DNA from: Desulfobacteraceae bacterium
Lineage (GTDB): Bacteria > Desulfobacterota > Desulfobacteria > Desulfobacterales > ETH-SRB1
DNA: 55,228 nt
Direction: 5' to 3'
NCBI GenBank assembly: GCA_028571455.1
Contig: JAPVVG010000208.1
Location: forward strand, 1 to 55,228
Positions 1 to 9,566 of the stretch are shown here, piece by piece (positions within the stretch are counted from its first letter, which is position 1; each line of letters starts with the position of its first letter). The notes below the pieces were generated by a model, which was not told the DNA's origin, made no database searches, and saw only the letters and a program-made list of their open reading frames with translations. A program made the position numbers and the translations under genes.

Positions 1-1
1 T

Positions 2-790
2 ATTCCCCTTATTCTTGAGAACAGGCAGATAGACAGGGTGCCGTTTTTTCATAACCTTAGCCATAACATGCACGGGATCATGGCAATATTTGCGGCAACA
101 GGCGCTTTTCTTTCCTTTTTCCATCAGGGATCTCTTGGCGGGGTTGCGGGCGTGCTTTTTGGTCGTCCCTTTGCTTTTAGAGAGGGAGTGCTAATATGGC
201 CGTGGACTTTTTTTCTCTTTACCTGGTCGGCGGCGGCAAGTGGAGTATGCTTTACACTACTAATTACATGGGTTACCGAAAAGATAACAAGGAAAAAGCT
301 TGTTAAGCAAAATGTTATAAAACTGCTTGCAAAAATAGCAGGCTGGATGCTTGCAACATACACTATTGCGAAGATAATAGACACCTGGTACTGGGCTGCA
401 GTTACAGCGCCATCTAAAGGATTTACTTTAATGGATTTTTATTCCAACAATCCTTTATACGGAATATGGATACTTGTGCTTGAAATAGTTGTTTGTGGAG
501 TTATTCCATCTATAATACTTATTACCAAGAAAGGGCGCGACTCTTCATTTTTGCTTGTAAGCGCTGTGTTCCTTGGTATGCTTGGGGCATGCGTGAATCG
601 CTGGGTAATGGTGCTCCAGGTAATGGCTGTGCCGGTGCTTACCTTTGAAAGCTGGTTCATGTACTTTCCAAGCTGGCAGGAGATAGCTACAACCATCCTT
701 CCGGTAGCATACGGCATTATTCTGGTAATGATTTCATATCGTTATTTACCGATATTCCCGCAGGAACGGGAGTTAGAGTTAGAGGGATAG
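2..790 (+). CDS. qrcD: QrcD-like NrfD-family menaquinone reductase membrane subunit (5' truncated)
   Basis: The reading frame is open from base 2, so the gene enters from outside the window. The GTG at 38 is only an internal candidate start. The visible part is about 262 residues, almost all hydrophobic helices joined by short basic loops. The stretch containing LGGVAGVLFGRPFAFREG followed by WPWTFFLFTW recalls the NrfD-like subunit of the Qrc complex of sulfate reducers. That complex moves electrons from periplasmic cytochrome c3 to menaquinone at the inner membrane. Full-length QrcD is over 400 residues, so roughly the C-terminal 60 percent is here. Other NrfD relatives (Hmc, Dsr, Act complexes) are the main alternatives. 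Family certain, subfamily likely. Confidence 0.72.
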   Translation: MPLILENRQIDRVPFFHNLSHNMHGIMAIFAATGAFLSFFHQGSLGGVAGVLFGRPFAFREGVLIWPWTFFLFTWSAAASGVCFTLLITWVTEKITRKKLVKQNVIKLLAKIAGWMLATYTIAKIIDTWYWAAVTAPSKGFTLMDFYSNNPLYGIWILVLEIVVCGVIPSIILITKKGRDSSFLLVSAVFLGMLGACVNRWVMVLQVMAVPVLTFESWFMYFPSWQEIATTILPVAYGIILVMISYRYLPIFPQERELELEG

Positions 791-802
791 AGGAGGACAG
801 AC

Positions 803-955
803 ATGCTTCCATTTTCGTTTGAATGGCTGTGGGATTTGGATCATATGGTCTTTATGGGGGGCCTGTGGTATGCCCTTACTATTTTAGGCCTCGGCATGAC
901 CTATTGTATTATCAAGGCTGCTATTGATACAGCAAAGGGCAAAGGCAGCCATTAA
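803..955 (+). CDS. Small membrane protein downstream of qrcD
   Basis: This 50-residue ORF starts at ATG 803, behind a good Shine-Dalgarno sequence (GAGGAGGA, about 791-797) and 12 bases after the stop of the NrfD-family gene. It begins MLPFSFEWLWDLDHMVF and has one hydrophobic segment (about residues 18-40) followed by a basic tail ending KGKGSH. It is immediately followed by a rho-independent terminator, so it is the last gene of the respiratory operon. It could be an accessory subunit stabilising the membrane complex; that role is inferred from position only. Confidence 0.7.
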   Translation: MLPFSFEWLWDLDHMVFMGGLWYALTILGLGMTYCIIKAAIDTAKGKGSH

Positions 956-976
956 AAATTAAAAACTCAAAATTAT

Positions 977-1022
977 AAAAGCGCTTATCTCATTGTTAAA
1001 TGCTGGTAGGCGCTTTTTTTAT
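977..1022 (+). terminator. Rho-independent terminator of the qrcD operon
   Basis: AAAAGCGC (977-984) can pair with GCGCTTTT (1010-1017), and the sequence continues as a T-run. The loop is long (about 25 bases) but the position, just after the 50-aa gene, fits. Confidence 0.7.
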
Positions 1023-1029
1023 TTTTTCA

Positions 1030-1367
1030 TTTGTCAGGTTTAAAACCCTCGCTTTTTAGGCCAACACTTTTAGCCAGTTTTACATTTTGAATATCGAATA
1101 TCGAACAAGGAATTTCGAACAGCAGAAGTTTTTAAAAGCAATAAAACAATATTCTTCACTTCGACCTGCCCGCAATGCCTTTACGTTGTTCGTGTAGAAT
1201 ACCATAAAATGATGGTATGGTGACATTTATCACCTTAACACCAATTGCAATGCATGGCAGGCGGGTATTCTGCGGTTCCTTGTTCTGCGGTTCTGCGGTT
1301 CAAAAATAAATGACTTTCAGTCCCAATAAAAATCTATTTGCTTTAGGAGGTAGTAGTTTAGAAAGGT
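1030..1367. repeat. Repeat-filled intergenic region before murA
   Basis: No gene seen. It holds a copy of the GAATATCGAA-type repeat (about 1087-1125), then a 101-bp copy of the GC-rich palindromic family at 1165-1265. That copy begins CCTGCCCGCAATGCCTTT and ends ATGCATGGCAGGCGGG. After it comes a run of TTCTGCGGTT-like units. The same palindrome ends recur at 48868-48970 inside a coding gene. Confidence 0.75.
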
Positions 1368-1370
1368 GTG

Positions 1371-2624
1371 ATGGATAGAATTATCATAGAGGGTGGACGC
1401 TCCCTTAAGGGCGAAGTAAAGATAAGCGGATCTAAAAATGCTGCGCTTCCGATAATGGTTTCCTCGCTGCTTGTTGACGGATGGAATACTTATAATAATA
1501 TTCCGCAGTTAAAAGACATACAAAGCATAAAGCTTTTGCTTACAGGACTTGGGGCAAGGATAGAGGAAGATGGAAGCAGTGTTCGGATAGATGCGGGAGG
1601 TCTTTGCAATACCGAGGCGCCATACGATCTGGTCAGGAAGATGAGAGCATCTATCCTGGTTCTCGGCCCTCTTGTGGCCAGGCTTAAAAAGGCCAGAGTA
1701 TCTTTGCCGGGCGGATGTTCTATCGGAGCAAGGCCGATTAATCTGCATCTAAAGGGGCTTGAGCGTCTTGGAGCATCGATTGAATTAAAACACGGCTATG
1801 TCGAGGCTTTTGCTGATCGTCTTAGAGGAAATGAAATTTATTTTGATATTGTAACAGTAACCGGAACAGAAAACCTGATGATGGCCGCTGTTCTGGCTGA
1901 CGGTGTTACCGTTCTTCGCAATGCTGCTTGCGAGCCGGAGGTGGCGGCGCTTGCCGATGTATTAATCAAAATGGGCGCAGATATTCAGGGCGCGGGAACA
2001 TCTGTAATTACAATAAAAGGGGTCCCTTCCCTTCATCCTGTGTCGATTTCTATAATACCCGACCGGATAGAAGCGGGCACCTTTATGGTTGCAGCGGCCC
2101 TGACAGGGGGTAATATAAAGCTTTTAAATTGTGAACCTGATCATATGCAAACTATTATTCACAAGCTAAGGCTGACAAATACCGATATTAAGGTAAATGA
2201 TAAAAATATTGATATTGTTGGATCAGATGAAATCAGCAGTGTTGATATTAAAACCATGCCATATCCTGGTTTTCCTACCGATATGCAGGCTCAGTTTATG
2301 GTTTTGATGTCGATTGCCAAAGGGCTGAGCATTATTTCAGAAACCATCTTTGAAAACCGTTTTATGCATGTAAGCGAACTCAAGCGTATGGGGGCGGATA
2401 TTACGATATCAGGCAATACTGCAATGGTTAAAGGGGTTCCCACGCTTTCAGGAGCGCCGGTTATTGCGTCAGATCTCCGCGCCAGCGCATCGCTTATATT
2501 AGCCGGTCTTGTGGCCAGGGGCAAAACAGAGGTAAATCGCGTGTATCACTTAGATCGTGGATATGAAGCAATTGAGAAAAAGTTTGTTAAGATCGGAGCT
2601 GCAATAAAACGGGTCAGAGAATGA
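1371..2624 (+). CDS. murA: MurA, UDP-N-acetylglucosamine 1-carboxyvinyltransferase
   Basis: First committed cytoplasmic step of peptidoglycan synthesis: transfers enolpyruvate from PEP to UDP-GlcNAc. The 417-residue length matches the family. The sequence has the N-terminal [12 protein letters not shown] motif with the substrate-binding Lys and Asn, and the catalytic loop [16 protein letters not shown] with the PEP-binding, fosfomycin-target Cys near residue 116. The C-terminal half carries a conserved [17 protein letters not shown] segment. A GTG at 1368 lies directly before ATG 1371; the ATG is chosen because the GAAAGG at 1361-1366 is spaced for it and MDRIIIEGG is the usual MurA beginning. 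comEC starts 3 bases after the stop, suggesting co-transcription. Confidence 0.97.
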   Translation: MDRIIIEGGRSLKGEVKISGSKNAALPIMVSSLLVDGWNTYNNIPQLKDIQSIKLLLTGLGARIEEDGSSVRIDAGGLCNTEAPYDLVRKMRASILVLGPLVARLKKARVSLPGGCSIGARPINLHLKGLERLGASIELKHGYVEAFADRLRGNEIYFDIVTVTGTENLMMAAVLADGVTVLRNAACEPEVAALADVLIKMGADIQGAGTSVITIKGVPSLHPVSISIIPDRIEAGTFMVAAALTGGNIKLLNCEPDHMQTIIHKLRLTNTDIKVNDKNIDIVGSDEISSVDIKTMPYPGFPTDMQAQFMVLMSIAKGLSIISETIFENRFMHVSELKRMGADITISGNTAMVKGVPTLSGAPVIASDLRASASLILAGLVARGKTEVNRVYHLDRGYEAIEKKFVKIGAAIKRVRE

Positions 2625-2627
2625 GAA

Positions 2628-5207
2628 ATGGCCTGCAGAATCTATTCACGTCCAATTATCCCTCTTCTAATATCAATGATATTTGGAATTGTCTCTGGAT
2701 CCAGATTCCCCGGCAATTCTATCTGGGCATATTCTATAATTTTTTTATGCGCATGCTTAATAGTTGTTCAAGCAGTATATAAAAAAAACCTGTCTGTTTT
2801 GCCTTTAGTCATTTTCTTTGCATTTGGATACCTCCTCATACAACCATGGGTTGCCCCTAAGTTTCCTTCCAATCACATCATGCACTTTACAGATAACCAT
2901 CGATGGAAAATTGTCGGAGTTGTCGATAAGAATCCGGTAGCCTCTAATAATCGCTTAAGAATAATTTTACGCGTTGAAACCCTTGGCCGGGATAACAGCT
3001 CCTTTCCGGTCTTAGGAAAAATCCGCGTGACAGTAACAAAGCCTTTTCCGGATATCTTTGTCGGAGACAGACTCTCCCTAATCGGCAAAATCAGATCGAT
3101 CAGAAATTTCAACAATCCAGGTGGCTTTAATTATAGAAGATATATGGCTTTTAAAAAAATATGGGGAAGCACCTATGTCCTTGGAAAAAGGATCGTTATA
3201 TTAACCCGAAATTCAGATCCCGGGATTAATACCATTATAGAAAAAGCCCGCAATAGGATTTCCGATCTAATTGATAAGACAGGTAAGGGCAGCCAGCAGG
3301 ATGTATTAAAAGCCCTTATTGTGGGCGATAGAACCGGAATTGCAAAAAATATAGGGGCAGCGTTTAACCGGGCTGGAGTCGGCCATATCCTTGCTATATC
3401 AGGACTTCACATTGGGATTATTGCAACCGCATCGTTTATATTTTTCAGATGGCTTCTTTCTTATAGCAAACTTTTTCTATGGAATGCATGGACAAAAAAA
3501 GGGGCAGCAATTTTATCTCTATTTCCTGTAATTTTATATGGTCTGATTTCCGGGATGTCGCCATCTACCCAGAGGGCGGTAATTATGGTTACAGTCTTTC
3601 TAATGACTTTCCTGTTTGAAAGGGAACAGGACTCAATGAATAGCCTGGCAATAGCTGCAATGATTATTCTTGTCGCTTATCCCCAGTCACTTTTTTCGAT
3701 TTCATTTCAGCTTTCCTTTATAGCCGTTCTTTCAATAATATATGGCATGTCCATGACGTATAATAGCCGTATAAGTGATAGAAATATCACTAAAAAGATA
3801 TGGTTTTTTAAGGCTTTGAAAATTTTGTTTTCTTCTATATTGGTTTCAGTATTTGCAATCCTCGGAACATTGCCGGTTGTCATGTTTTATTTTAACCAGG
3901 TTTCATTGGTTGGTGTTTTTGCAAACCTGTTGATTATTCCACTTATAGGATTTGTTGCGGTGCCCTTGGGGCTGTTTTCTGTGTTTTTGTATCCAATTAG
4001 TATCTCAGGGGCTTCAGTGTTTATTAATTCAAGCGCTGCTGTATTAGGATACGCTCTTGATATTGTAAGTTTTATTGCTGAGTTGCCTTTTGCGGCAGTA
4101 AAAACCGTTACACCAAATTTTTTTGAGATTGGCTGTTATTATGTGCTGGGTTGGTCAATTTTAGGGTTAGTTGGATTTCGGAGGAAAAAGGTTGCAGGTA
4201 TAGATGGAAACAGCTCTTCTATTTCAAGAGATGCAGGGAGGAGATCGCGGAAAAATGCTGTTACCGGACGAAGAACAGCGGCAATTGTTGCTGTATTAAT
4301 CATAGTCGCAAGTTGTGCTAATACCTGTTACTGGGCATATAACAGGTTCTGGCGCAATGATCTCAGGGTTACTATTATTGATGTTGGTCAGGGGAGTGCC
4401 GCCCTTATGGAACTACCAGGGGGTCGTTGCTTTCTTATTGATGGAGGGGGCTTTTCAGACAATTCAATTTTTGATGTAGGAGCAAGAATTGTCGCCCCCT
4501 TTTTATGGCGCAAAAAGATCAAAACAATCGACACCATCGTTCTTTCTCATCCAAATGCTGATCACCTGAATGGATTATTATATATAGCGAGGCATTTTAA
4601 CGTAAAAAGATTATGGTGCAACAGCGATTCCGCAGATATAAATAGTTATCGCGAGTTTATGGAAATTATAAAGAAAAACAGGATAGAAATAATTGCATTT
4701 AAAGACATGCCCCGCAGTCATGAAATAAATGGAGCAAGGCTTGAAATTCTTCATCCCCCAAAAAATTATATTGATAAAAGAAAAAATGAAAAACAGCGAA
4801 ATCTTAACAACAATTCCCTTGTAATAAAGGTAAGTTTTGGATCAAAATCGATTCTGTTTCCCGGGGATATTATGGCTTTCGCAGAGAGGGACATTGTTGC
4901 AAGTCATGGAGATGAATTAAAAAGCACAGTCCTTATTGCCCCTCACCATGGCAGCAAGACGTCCAGCACAGCTATGTTTTTGGAAAAGGTCAAACCGGAA
5001 ATTGTAATAATATCGGCGGGCTGGAAAAATAGTTTTAGATTTCCGAATCCATCGGTTCTGAAAAGATATAATGAGAATGATTGCCGTATATTTCGTACTG
5101 ACAAAAATGGAGCAGTAGCGATATCGATTGATGGCAGAGCTCTTAAAATCAAACCTTTTATTACCGGCAGCGCCGACACCCGGGAAGATTATTCGCCGGG
5201 CCACTGA
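2628..5207 (+). CDS. comEC: ComEC/Rec2 DNA-uptake channel protein
   Basis: Inner-membrane channel that carries single-stranded DNA into the cytoplasm during transformation. At 859 residues it is of normal three-domain length. It has an N-terminal helical pair plus OB-like DUF4131 region (about 1-200), then a Competence domain with GHILAISGLHIGI (from residue 252) and SPSTQRAVIM. A C-terminal metallo-beta-lactamase-like domain starts near residue 585 (IIDVGQGSAALMELPGG) and carries SHPNADHLNG (His641, Asp645, His646). A later PHHGSKTSS also fits this domain. The gene is three bases from murA. A Tad pilus is encoded nearby, but Tad pili are not proof of competence. Confidence 0.95.
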   Translation: MACRIYSRPIIPLLISMIFGIVSGSRFPGNSIWAYSIIFLCACLIVVQAVYKKNLSVLPLVIFFAFGYLLIQPWVAPKFPSNHIMHFTDNHRWKIVGVVDKNPVASNNRLRIILRVETLGRDNSSFPVLGKIRVTVTKPFPDIFVGDRLSLIGKIRSIRNFNNPGGFNYRRYMAFKKIWGSTYVLGKRIVILTRNSDPGINTIIEKARNRISDLIDKTGKGSQQDVLKALIVGDRTGIAKNIGAAFNRAGVGHILAISGLHIGIIATASFIFFRWLLSYSKLFLWNAWTKKGAAILSLFPVILYGLISGMSPSTQRAVIMVTVFLMTFLFEREQDSMNSLAIAAMIILVAYPQSLFSISFQLSFIAVLSIIYGMSMTYNSRISDRNITKKIWFFKALKILFSSILVSVFAILGTLPVVMFYFNQVSLVGVFANLLIIPLIGFVAVPLGLFSVFLYPISISGASVFINSSAAVLGYALDIVSFIAELPFAAVKTVTPNFFEIGCYYVLGWSILGLVGFRRKKVAGIDGNSSSISRDAGRRSRKNAVTGRRTAAIVAVLIIVASCANTCYWAYNRFWRNDLRVTIIDVGQGSAALMELPGGRCFLIDGGGFSDNSIFDVGARIVAPFLWRKKIKTIDTIVLSHPNADHLNGLLYIARHFNVKRLWCNSDSADINSYREFMEIIKKNRIEIIAFKDMPRSHEINGARLEILHPPKNYIDKRKNEKQRNLNNNSLVIKVSFGSKSILFPGDIMAFAERDIVASHGDELKSTVLIAPHHGSKTSSTAMFLEKVKPEIVIISAGWKNSFRFPNPSVLKRYNENDCRIFRTDKNGAVAISIDGRALKIKPFITGSADTREDYSPGH

Positions 5208-5915
5208 TCAATAATGAGAACTATTCATTTTCCTTGAAAACAAGACGATTAAGTGTTAAAGGCAAAAAAAACGTTCCACCACCATCAATCTATTCCATAA
5301 CAAACTGTATAAATTTTGGATGGAACAAATGAGGCTCAAATTTCTTATCCTGTCATGGTATGTCCACTGGGCTCATCCGGCCGGACTACAGGGAGTTTCA
5401 ATCCACACCCGCTTCAAAAGAGAAACCCGATAAATCAATCACAATATTCGACTACCACAGGCTTCTATCAAAAACAGGATGGAAAGTAACCCACCTGTCT
5501 GCGTGCGGCACGCACAGGCAGGTCGAATAGAGTGTCCCCCCTGCCCAGTTGAACCGGGTTCCCTTCCAGGGTGTTCAACCGGGGTGTCCTCAGAACGCCT
5601 GAGGACCCCAAAGTTTGAATGGCTTACAAAGTTTTCTTGCCAATCGTAACGCTCTGTTCTATAATTCAACTCATAACTGTTTAGCCACTAAGTCATAAAG
5701 AATGGCATTAAAAGAACAAGTTAAATAGGACGCGGATTTCCACAGATAATATTTTTATTTTTCAATTTAAGAATTATGATAATCTGTGCGAAACCTCTAA
5801 CTTAAATCTTTGGTGTCTTCGTGCCTTTGTGGCTGAACGTTTAATTATAATCTTTGGTGTCTTAGTGCCTTCGTGGCTAAGCTTTTAAATTCTTTAGAAA
5901 TAAGGGAGAGTTCTT
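5208..5915. other. Gene-free interval with decayed sequence and repeats
   Basis: No convincing gene. A short + strand stretch (about 5328-5433) reads MRLKFLILSWYVHWAHPAG before stopping and may be the head of a decayed gene; its family is not recognised. A palindrome CCTGTCTGCGTGC...CAGGCAGG lies at 5494-5522, and small inverted CAGAACGCCTGAGG-like units follow. Bases 5806-5888 hold two tandem copies of the dispersed GTGCCTTTGTGGC repeat. Promoter elements for the ATPase gene were not resolved. Confidence 0.5.
5806..5888 (+). repeat. Tandem pair of the GTGCCTTTGTGGC repeat
   Basis: Two copies of about 45 bp in direct orientation begin ATCTTTGGTGTCTT and contain GTGCCTTTGTGGCTGAAC or GTGCCTTCGTGGCTAAGC. 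The second ends 28 bases before the ATPase start codon. Related units occur at 7341-7405, 10570-10582, 18689-18815, 21207-21270, 22919-22945, 24017-24087 and around the gene at 46453. Confidence 0.85.
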
Positions 5916-7325
5916 ATGAGCGGGCTTTTGTTTGGTGAAAGGTTAATTGATAAAAAACGAATAACTAAAAAGCAGCTTCAAAAGGCTTTGGATCGCCAGC
6001 GACTTCACGGTGGCAGAATCGGGAGCAACATGGTCGCTCTGGGGTTTATAGATGAGGATGATATAAAAGATTTTTTTGAGAGTGCCCCGATCGTTCCGAA
6101 AACTGTGGAGGCAACCGGCCTTGAATTTTCTTTCATCGTCGATCTGATAAGCAAACATGCTTTGAACATGGGAGAATTTTCCATGCCGGAAATGGCAGCA
6201 CGAACAAAACTTACCTTAGCCGTGGTGGGTGAGGCCATTGACAGGCTGCGACATGACCAACTTGTTGAGGTAAAAGGCGCCAGTCAGCTCTTGAAACTTA
6301 CCTACCGGTTAAGTCTTACCGAAGCCGGTCTAAAACGTGCATCCAGTCTCCTGGAGATCTCCAGATATGTTGGGCCGGCGCCCGTAACTTTCGATGATTA
6401 CCGAAACATGGTGGAAATACAGACAATCAAAAGCATTTTTGTTGACCCGGAAAGGATTCGAGATGCTTTTTCAAATCTCGTTGTGAATGAACGGGTTCTG
6501 GAAAACATCGGGCCTGCAGTTAGCTCCGGCAAGGCCATCTTTTTGTACGGCCCTTCGGGTAACGGTAAGACAACCATCGCTGAAACCATCGGTAGAATTT
6601 TGCCGGGAAGCATTTACATACCGTATGCCGTGCTGACTGAAGGAGAAATTATCATGACCTATGACAAGGCCAGCCATGTGGCCGTTAAACCACAACATAG
6701 TGCCAACACTGTGGACCAGCGATGGGTTCTTGTAAAAAGACCCGTCGTCATGGTGGGAGGAGAAATGACGCTCAAATCTCTCGATCTCGACTTCAATGAA
6801 ATATCAAAATTCTATGAAGCGCCGTTACAAATGAAGGCAAATAACGGCCTTTTTATCGTTGACGACTTTGGACGGCAACAGGTGGATCCGCAAAACTTTT
6901 TGAATCGCTGGATTGTCCCCCTGGAACGTAGAACCGACTTTTTATCTTTTCACACCGGAATGAAAATCGAAATTCCTTTTGACCAGTTGGTAGTCTTCTC
7001 AACAAATCTTGAACCCCGCTCACTGGTGGATGATGCTTTTCTACGAAGGATTCATTATAAAATTAGCATTGATCACCCGGAATTGAGTGAATATAAAGAA
7101 ATTTTTCAAAGGGTATGCGATTCTAACGGCATTGCTTTCAATAACGATGTGTTTAATCATCTCATCGAAAACTATTATCATAAGAAAAATATCAAGCTCA
7201 CCTCCTGCCATTGCCGTGACCTTATAGAACTTATCATAGACAGTGCGCGTTATCACAGCCTAAAACCGGAACTTACAAAAGATACTTTATCGACTGCGTG
7301 GGACATCTACTTCGTGGAAATGTAA
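5916..7325 (+). CDS. AAA+ ATPase with N-terminal MshEN-like domain
   Basis: A 469-residue cytoplasmic protein. Residues 1-55 (FGERLIDKKRITKKQLQKAL then RIGSNMVALGFIDEDDI) match the helical MshEN/GspE-N pattern, which in some pilus ATPases binds cyclic di-GMP. Residues 70-150 look like a winged helix. The AAA+ module has Walker A GPSGNGKT (212-219), Walker B LFIVDDFG (312-319), sensor-1 VVFSTNLEP (359-367) and an FLRRIHYK arginine-finger region (375-382). Start ATG 5916 follows GGGAGAG. The gene precedes a lipoprotein and lies beyond the 3' end of the Tad operon. It could regulate or assist that system; this is inference. The exact family is not known to me. Confidence 0.75.
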   Translation: MSGLLFGERLIDKKRITKKQLQKALDRQRLHGGRIGSNMVALGFIDEDDIKDFFESAPIVPKTVEATGLEFSFIVDLISKHALNMGEFSMPEMAARTKLTLAVVGEAIDRLRHDQLVEVKGASQLLKLTYRLSLTEAGLKRASSLLEISRYVGPAPVTFDDYRNMVEIQTIKSIFVDPERIRDAFSNLVVNERVLENIGPAVSSGKAIFLYGPSGNGKTTIAETIGRILPGSIYIPYAVLTEGEIIMTYDKASHVAVKPQHSANTVDQRWVLVKRPVVMVGGEMTLKSLDLDFNEISKFYEAPLQMKANNGLFIVDDFGRQQVDPQNFLNRWIVPLERRTDFLSFHTGMKIEIPFDQLVVFSTNLEPRSLVDDAFLRRIHYKISIDHPELSEYKEIFQRVCDSNGIAFNNDVFNHLIENYYHKKNIKLTSCHCRDLIELIIDSARYHSLKPELTKDTLSTAWDIYFVEM

Positions 7326-7346
7326 ATAAAATCGTTTTCCTTTGTG

Positions 7347-7386
7347 CCTGCCCGCCATCGGCTTCGCCTTAGGCGAGGCGGGCGGG
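7347..7386 (+). repeat. GC-rich palindrome nested in a GTGCCTTTGTGGC repeat
   Basis: A 40-bp hairpin beginning CCTGCCCGCC and ending GGCGGGCGGG, with TCT immediately to its right. Removing it joins TTTGTG to TCTTAGTGCCTTTGTGG, restoring the usual form of the host repeat. This is direct evidence of precise insertion of one repeat into another. Confidence 0.85.
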
Positions 7387-7422
7387 TCTTAGTGCCTTTG
7401 TGGCAATTTTTTTAGGTTTTAA

Positions 7423-8049
7423 ATGAAAAAAGCAGCAATCATTTTTTTTACATGCATCCTGATTTCAGGGTGTGTATCAACCCGTGAAGCCACGAAAAGA
7501 CAAATACTAAATTTAAACACTCAACATTTCAAAGATACGATAATAATCAAACAGGTCTCATCGGGTGATGTAACTAAATTTTCCACGTTAAAAGGGTATC
7601 GACATGAAAAATACCTCGGAATTGGCTGGCTGGACAGCTTTTTGATAGGATATCTGAATAATAAAACCGGGAAAAGACATTACCATGTATATCAGTTTAT
7701 CAGTTACCAGGGACAAGGATGGAGATTATATAATCGTGTGAACTATGAAACTCCTGAGGGGACAAAGTCTAAGCCCCTGATAAGCTATCACAAAGAATTA
7801 ATGAATTGCTCCTCTTCAAGAGCCTGTACCTACGAAGAACATGTTGTGTTTGATATTGAGGAGGCGTTATTGAGACAAATAGCAGAGCGTGCACCTGAAA
7901 CTCAGGGGAAAACCACTGCCAAGGGAAAGGTCAGCGCTTTTTTATACAAGCTTTCTTCCAAACAAGGGCACAACATTACGTATTGGTTATTGCCGTCTGA
8001 AGTCGCAGCGCTGCTGGAAGTTATGGATGAATATACCAGAGCAAAATAA
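7423..8049 (+). CDS. Putative lipoprotein of unknown function
   Basis: 208 residues with a type II signal peptide: a basic start (MKKAA), a hydrophobic stretch and the lipobox ISGC with Cys17. The mature part is a mixed, charged, probably all-soluble domain containing two Cys near CSSSRACTYEE, which could form a disulfide in the periplasm. I do not recognise the family. It is 97 bases downstream of the AAA+ ATPase gene, separated by nested repeats, and is followed by repeats and a strong hairpin terminator. Confidence 0.75.
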   Translation: MKKAAIIFFTCILISGCVSTREATKRQILNLNTQHFKDTIIIKQVSSGDVTKFSTLKGYRHEKYLGIGWLDSFLIGYLNNKTGKRHYHVYQFISYQGQGWRLYNRVNYETPEGTKSKPLISYHKELMNCSSSRACTYEEHVVFDIEEALLRQIAERAPETQGKTTAKGKVSAFLYKLSSKQGHNITYWLLPSEVAALLEVMDEYTRAK

Positions 8050-8525
8050 TCGGTTGAAAACTGCGAATATCGAATATCGATTACATGAATATCGAATGTC
8101 GAAGTATGGAATCGCTCCCGCCTGCCATTGCAAGCTCGCCCGCCAGCCAAGCCCGCCCGGCATTCGCCTGAGGCGCAGCCGATGGCGGACGGGCATGGCG
8201 AGGCGGCCTGGGGCACGAGCGGGCAGGTCGCTCTGTTTTTTATAAAATTGCCATAATAAATTCCTTCGGAATTCTGCGGTTCTGCAGTTTAAAACATACC
8301 CTGACCGTAGCTGATAGAGCACATGAAAAAGGCAGCTTCTGAATTAAAAGCTGCCTTTTGACTTATTAAATTTGTAACGATTCCCAGTTAACCGGCTTTG
8401 GGTTCATCGAAAATCTGAATCCATAAACCTTGATTGTTTGTCATTCGTTATTCGATATTCATCATTCGATATTCATCATTTTTTACTTAGCTTTAAACCT
8501 TGAACCTCTGAACCTTTGAACCCCC
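8050..8525. repeat. Repeat-rich convergent intergenic region
   Basis: Contains GAATATCGAATATCGA-type units (8063-8105), a composite of several GC-rich palindromes (8117-8227), a bidirectional terminator (8327-8359), then ATTCGATATTCATC-type units (8445-8482) and TGAACCTTTGAACC units (8500-8522). Open frames across the palindromes are artefacts of their GC-rich, stop-poor sequence. No gene seen. Confidence 0.8.
8327..8359. terminator. Bidirectional rho-independent terminator
   Basis: A perfect 12-bp stem (AAAAGGCAGCTT with AAGCTGCCTTTT) around a 9-base loop. A U-run forms in either direction. It lies between the convergent lipoprotein gene (+) and the end of the Tad operon (-), so it can end both transcripts. 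Confidence 0.9.
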
Positions 8526-9476
8526 TTATTTTTTCACATACTCATCAGCCCCTATGTCTATGCGTTTGCCTTCGGGCCTTTTATCACCGTCAATGTCTAT
8601 TTCAGGCGCTTGTTTTCCTGTCCCGCGATTTATTGCCGGTGATTTATCTGCAAGATGATAGAAATCACCTAACCCCACGAATAATGGATCCTTATCCATA
8701 TTGCCATATCCACTATATCCGCCCTCGACGATGGAGAATGAAATTTTAGGAGAAGGTGTGTTTTTAATATCTTTAACCACCTCATTGGGGGTATTGCCCC
8801 AGAAAATACAATTGCTAAAAACTGGGGCGGGCTTGTGCCTGACGTAAAGACCGCCGCCATTTATGGCGATATTTCTGGTAATCGTACAATTGATTATGCT
8901 TGCGCGAGTGTTATAGATATATATTCCACCGCCCTCGTAATTGGATGTATTTCTGACAACGACACAATTGACGATGGTTGCAGAGCCGGCATTCCCAAGG
9001 TAAATCCCGCCGCCCTGGCTGGTCTTGCTGCTGGTGCTGGCGGTATTGTTAACGATAATGCAATTGGTGATGGTGGGAGCGCTGTTGACAACGTAAATTC
9101 CGCCGCCCTGATCCCTAACCCGTCCATTGGTAATGGTAAAACCGGATACCAGAGCGTCTTCTAACTCACCGCTATGGAAATAGAATCCCCTGCCGTCATT
9201 TTCGCAATCAATAATGGTCTTCGAAGGGCCGTTTTCCGATTGCACAATTAGTTCTTTACCTTCAAAATCCAGGTTCTTATTTCTTTTGCCTTTGTAAGTT
9301 CCGTCGGCAACAAGTACTGTATCACCATCGACTGAGGCATCAATGGCTGCCTGTATTGTTTTGTAATCGCCCGGAACCTGCATGGTTGCACCAAAAGCGA
9401 GTGTGGAACATAAAAGTAATGATAGCGCAAAAACAAAGCAAAAGTATCCTTTGAAACTGCCTGCATTTCTTTTCAT
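8526..9476 (-). CDS. Secreted right-handed beta-helix protein
   Basis: 316 residues. An N-terminal signal peptide (basic MKRNAGSFKG, hydrophobic core, ALAFGA-type cleavage near residue 30) indicates export. The mature N-terminus VPGDYKTIQAAIDAS followed by GDTVLVADGTY is the entry of pectate-lyase-like/DUF1565 beta-helices. Repeated GGGIYV, ITNCIIVNNTA and TIVNCVVVRN rungs follow, then INRGTGKQAPEIDIDGDKRP and IDIGADEY, the usual end of this choice-of-fold family. A strong Shine-Dalgarno (AAGGAGAGAG) precedes the start. It is the most promoter-distal gene of the Tad run, 164 bases after the TPR gene, and may be a surface or adhesive protein. No enzymatic residues can be assigned. Confidence 0.85.
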   Translation of the reverse strand: MKRNAGSFKGYFCFVFALSLLLCSTLAFGATMQVPGDYKTIQAAIDASVDGDTVLVADGTYKGKRNKNLDFEGKELIVQSENGPSKTIIDCENDGRGFYFHSGELEDALVSGFTITNGRVRDQGGGIYVVNSAPTITNCIIVNNTASTSSKTSQGGGIYLGNAGSATIVNCVVVRNTSNYEGGGIYIYNTRASIINCTITRNIAINGGGLYVRHKPAPVFSNCIFWGNTPNEVVKDIKNTPSPKISFSIVEGGYSGYGNMDKDPLFVGLGDFYHLADKSPAINRGTGKQAPEIDIDGDKRPEGKRIDIGADEYVKK

Positions 9477-9566
9477 AATTCTCTCTCCTTACATCCAGTA
9501 CAAGTTAAATAAGACACAGATAATATTATCATTTTTTAATTTAAAAATCTTAACCATCTGTGTTCA

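Noticed and set aside
5439..5669. Open frame of 76 codons on the - strand between comEC and the ATPase gene
   Set aside because: It lies over a palindrome and small repeats, has no ribosome site, and its translation shows no domain or signal.
7889..8322. Three overlapping open frames of over 100 codons near the lipoprotein gene's end
   Set aside because: They run across GC-rich palindromes and the terminator and have Cys/Arg/Pro-rich translations typical of repeat DNA.
8835..9164. 109-codon frame opposite the beta-helix gene
   Set aside because: It is antisense to a well-supported gene; its Ala/Asp/Asn/Gly repeats simply mirror the beta-helix rungs.
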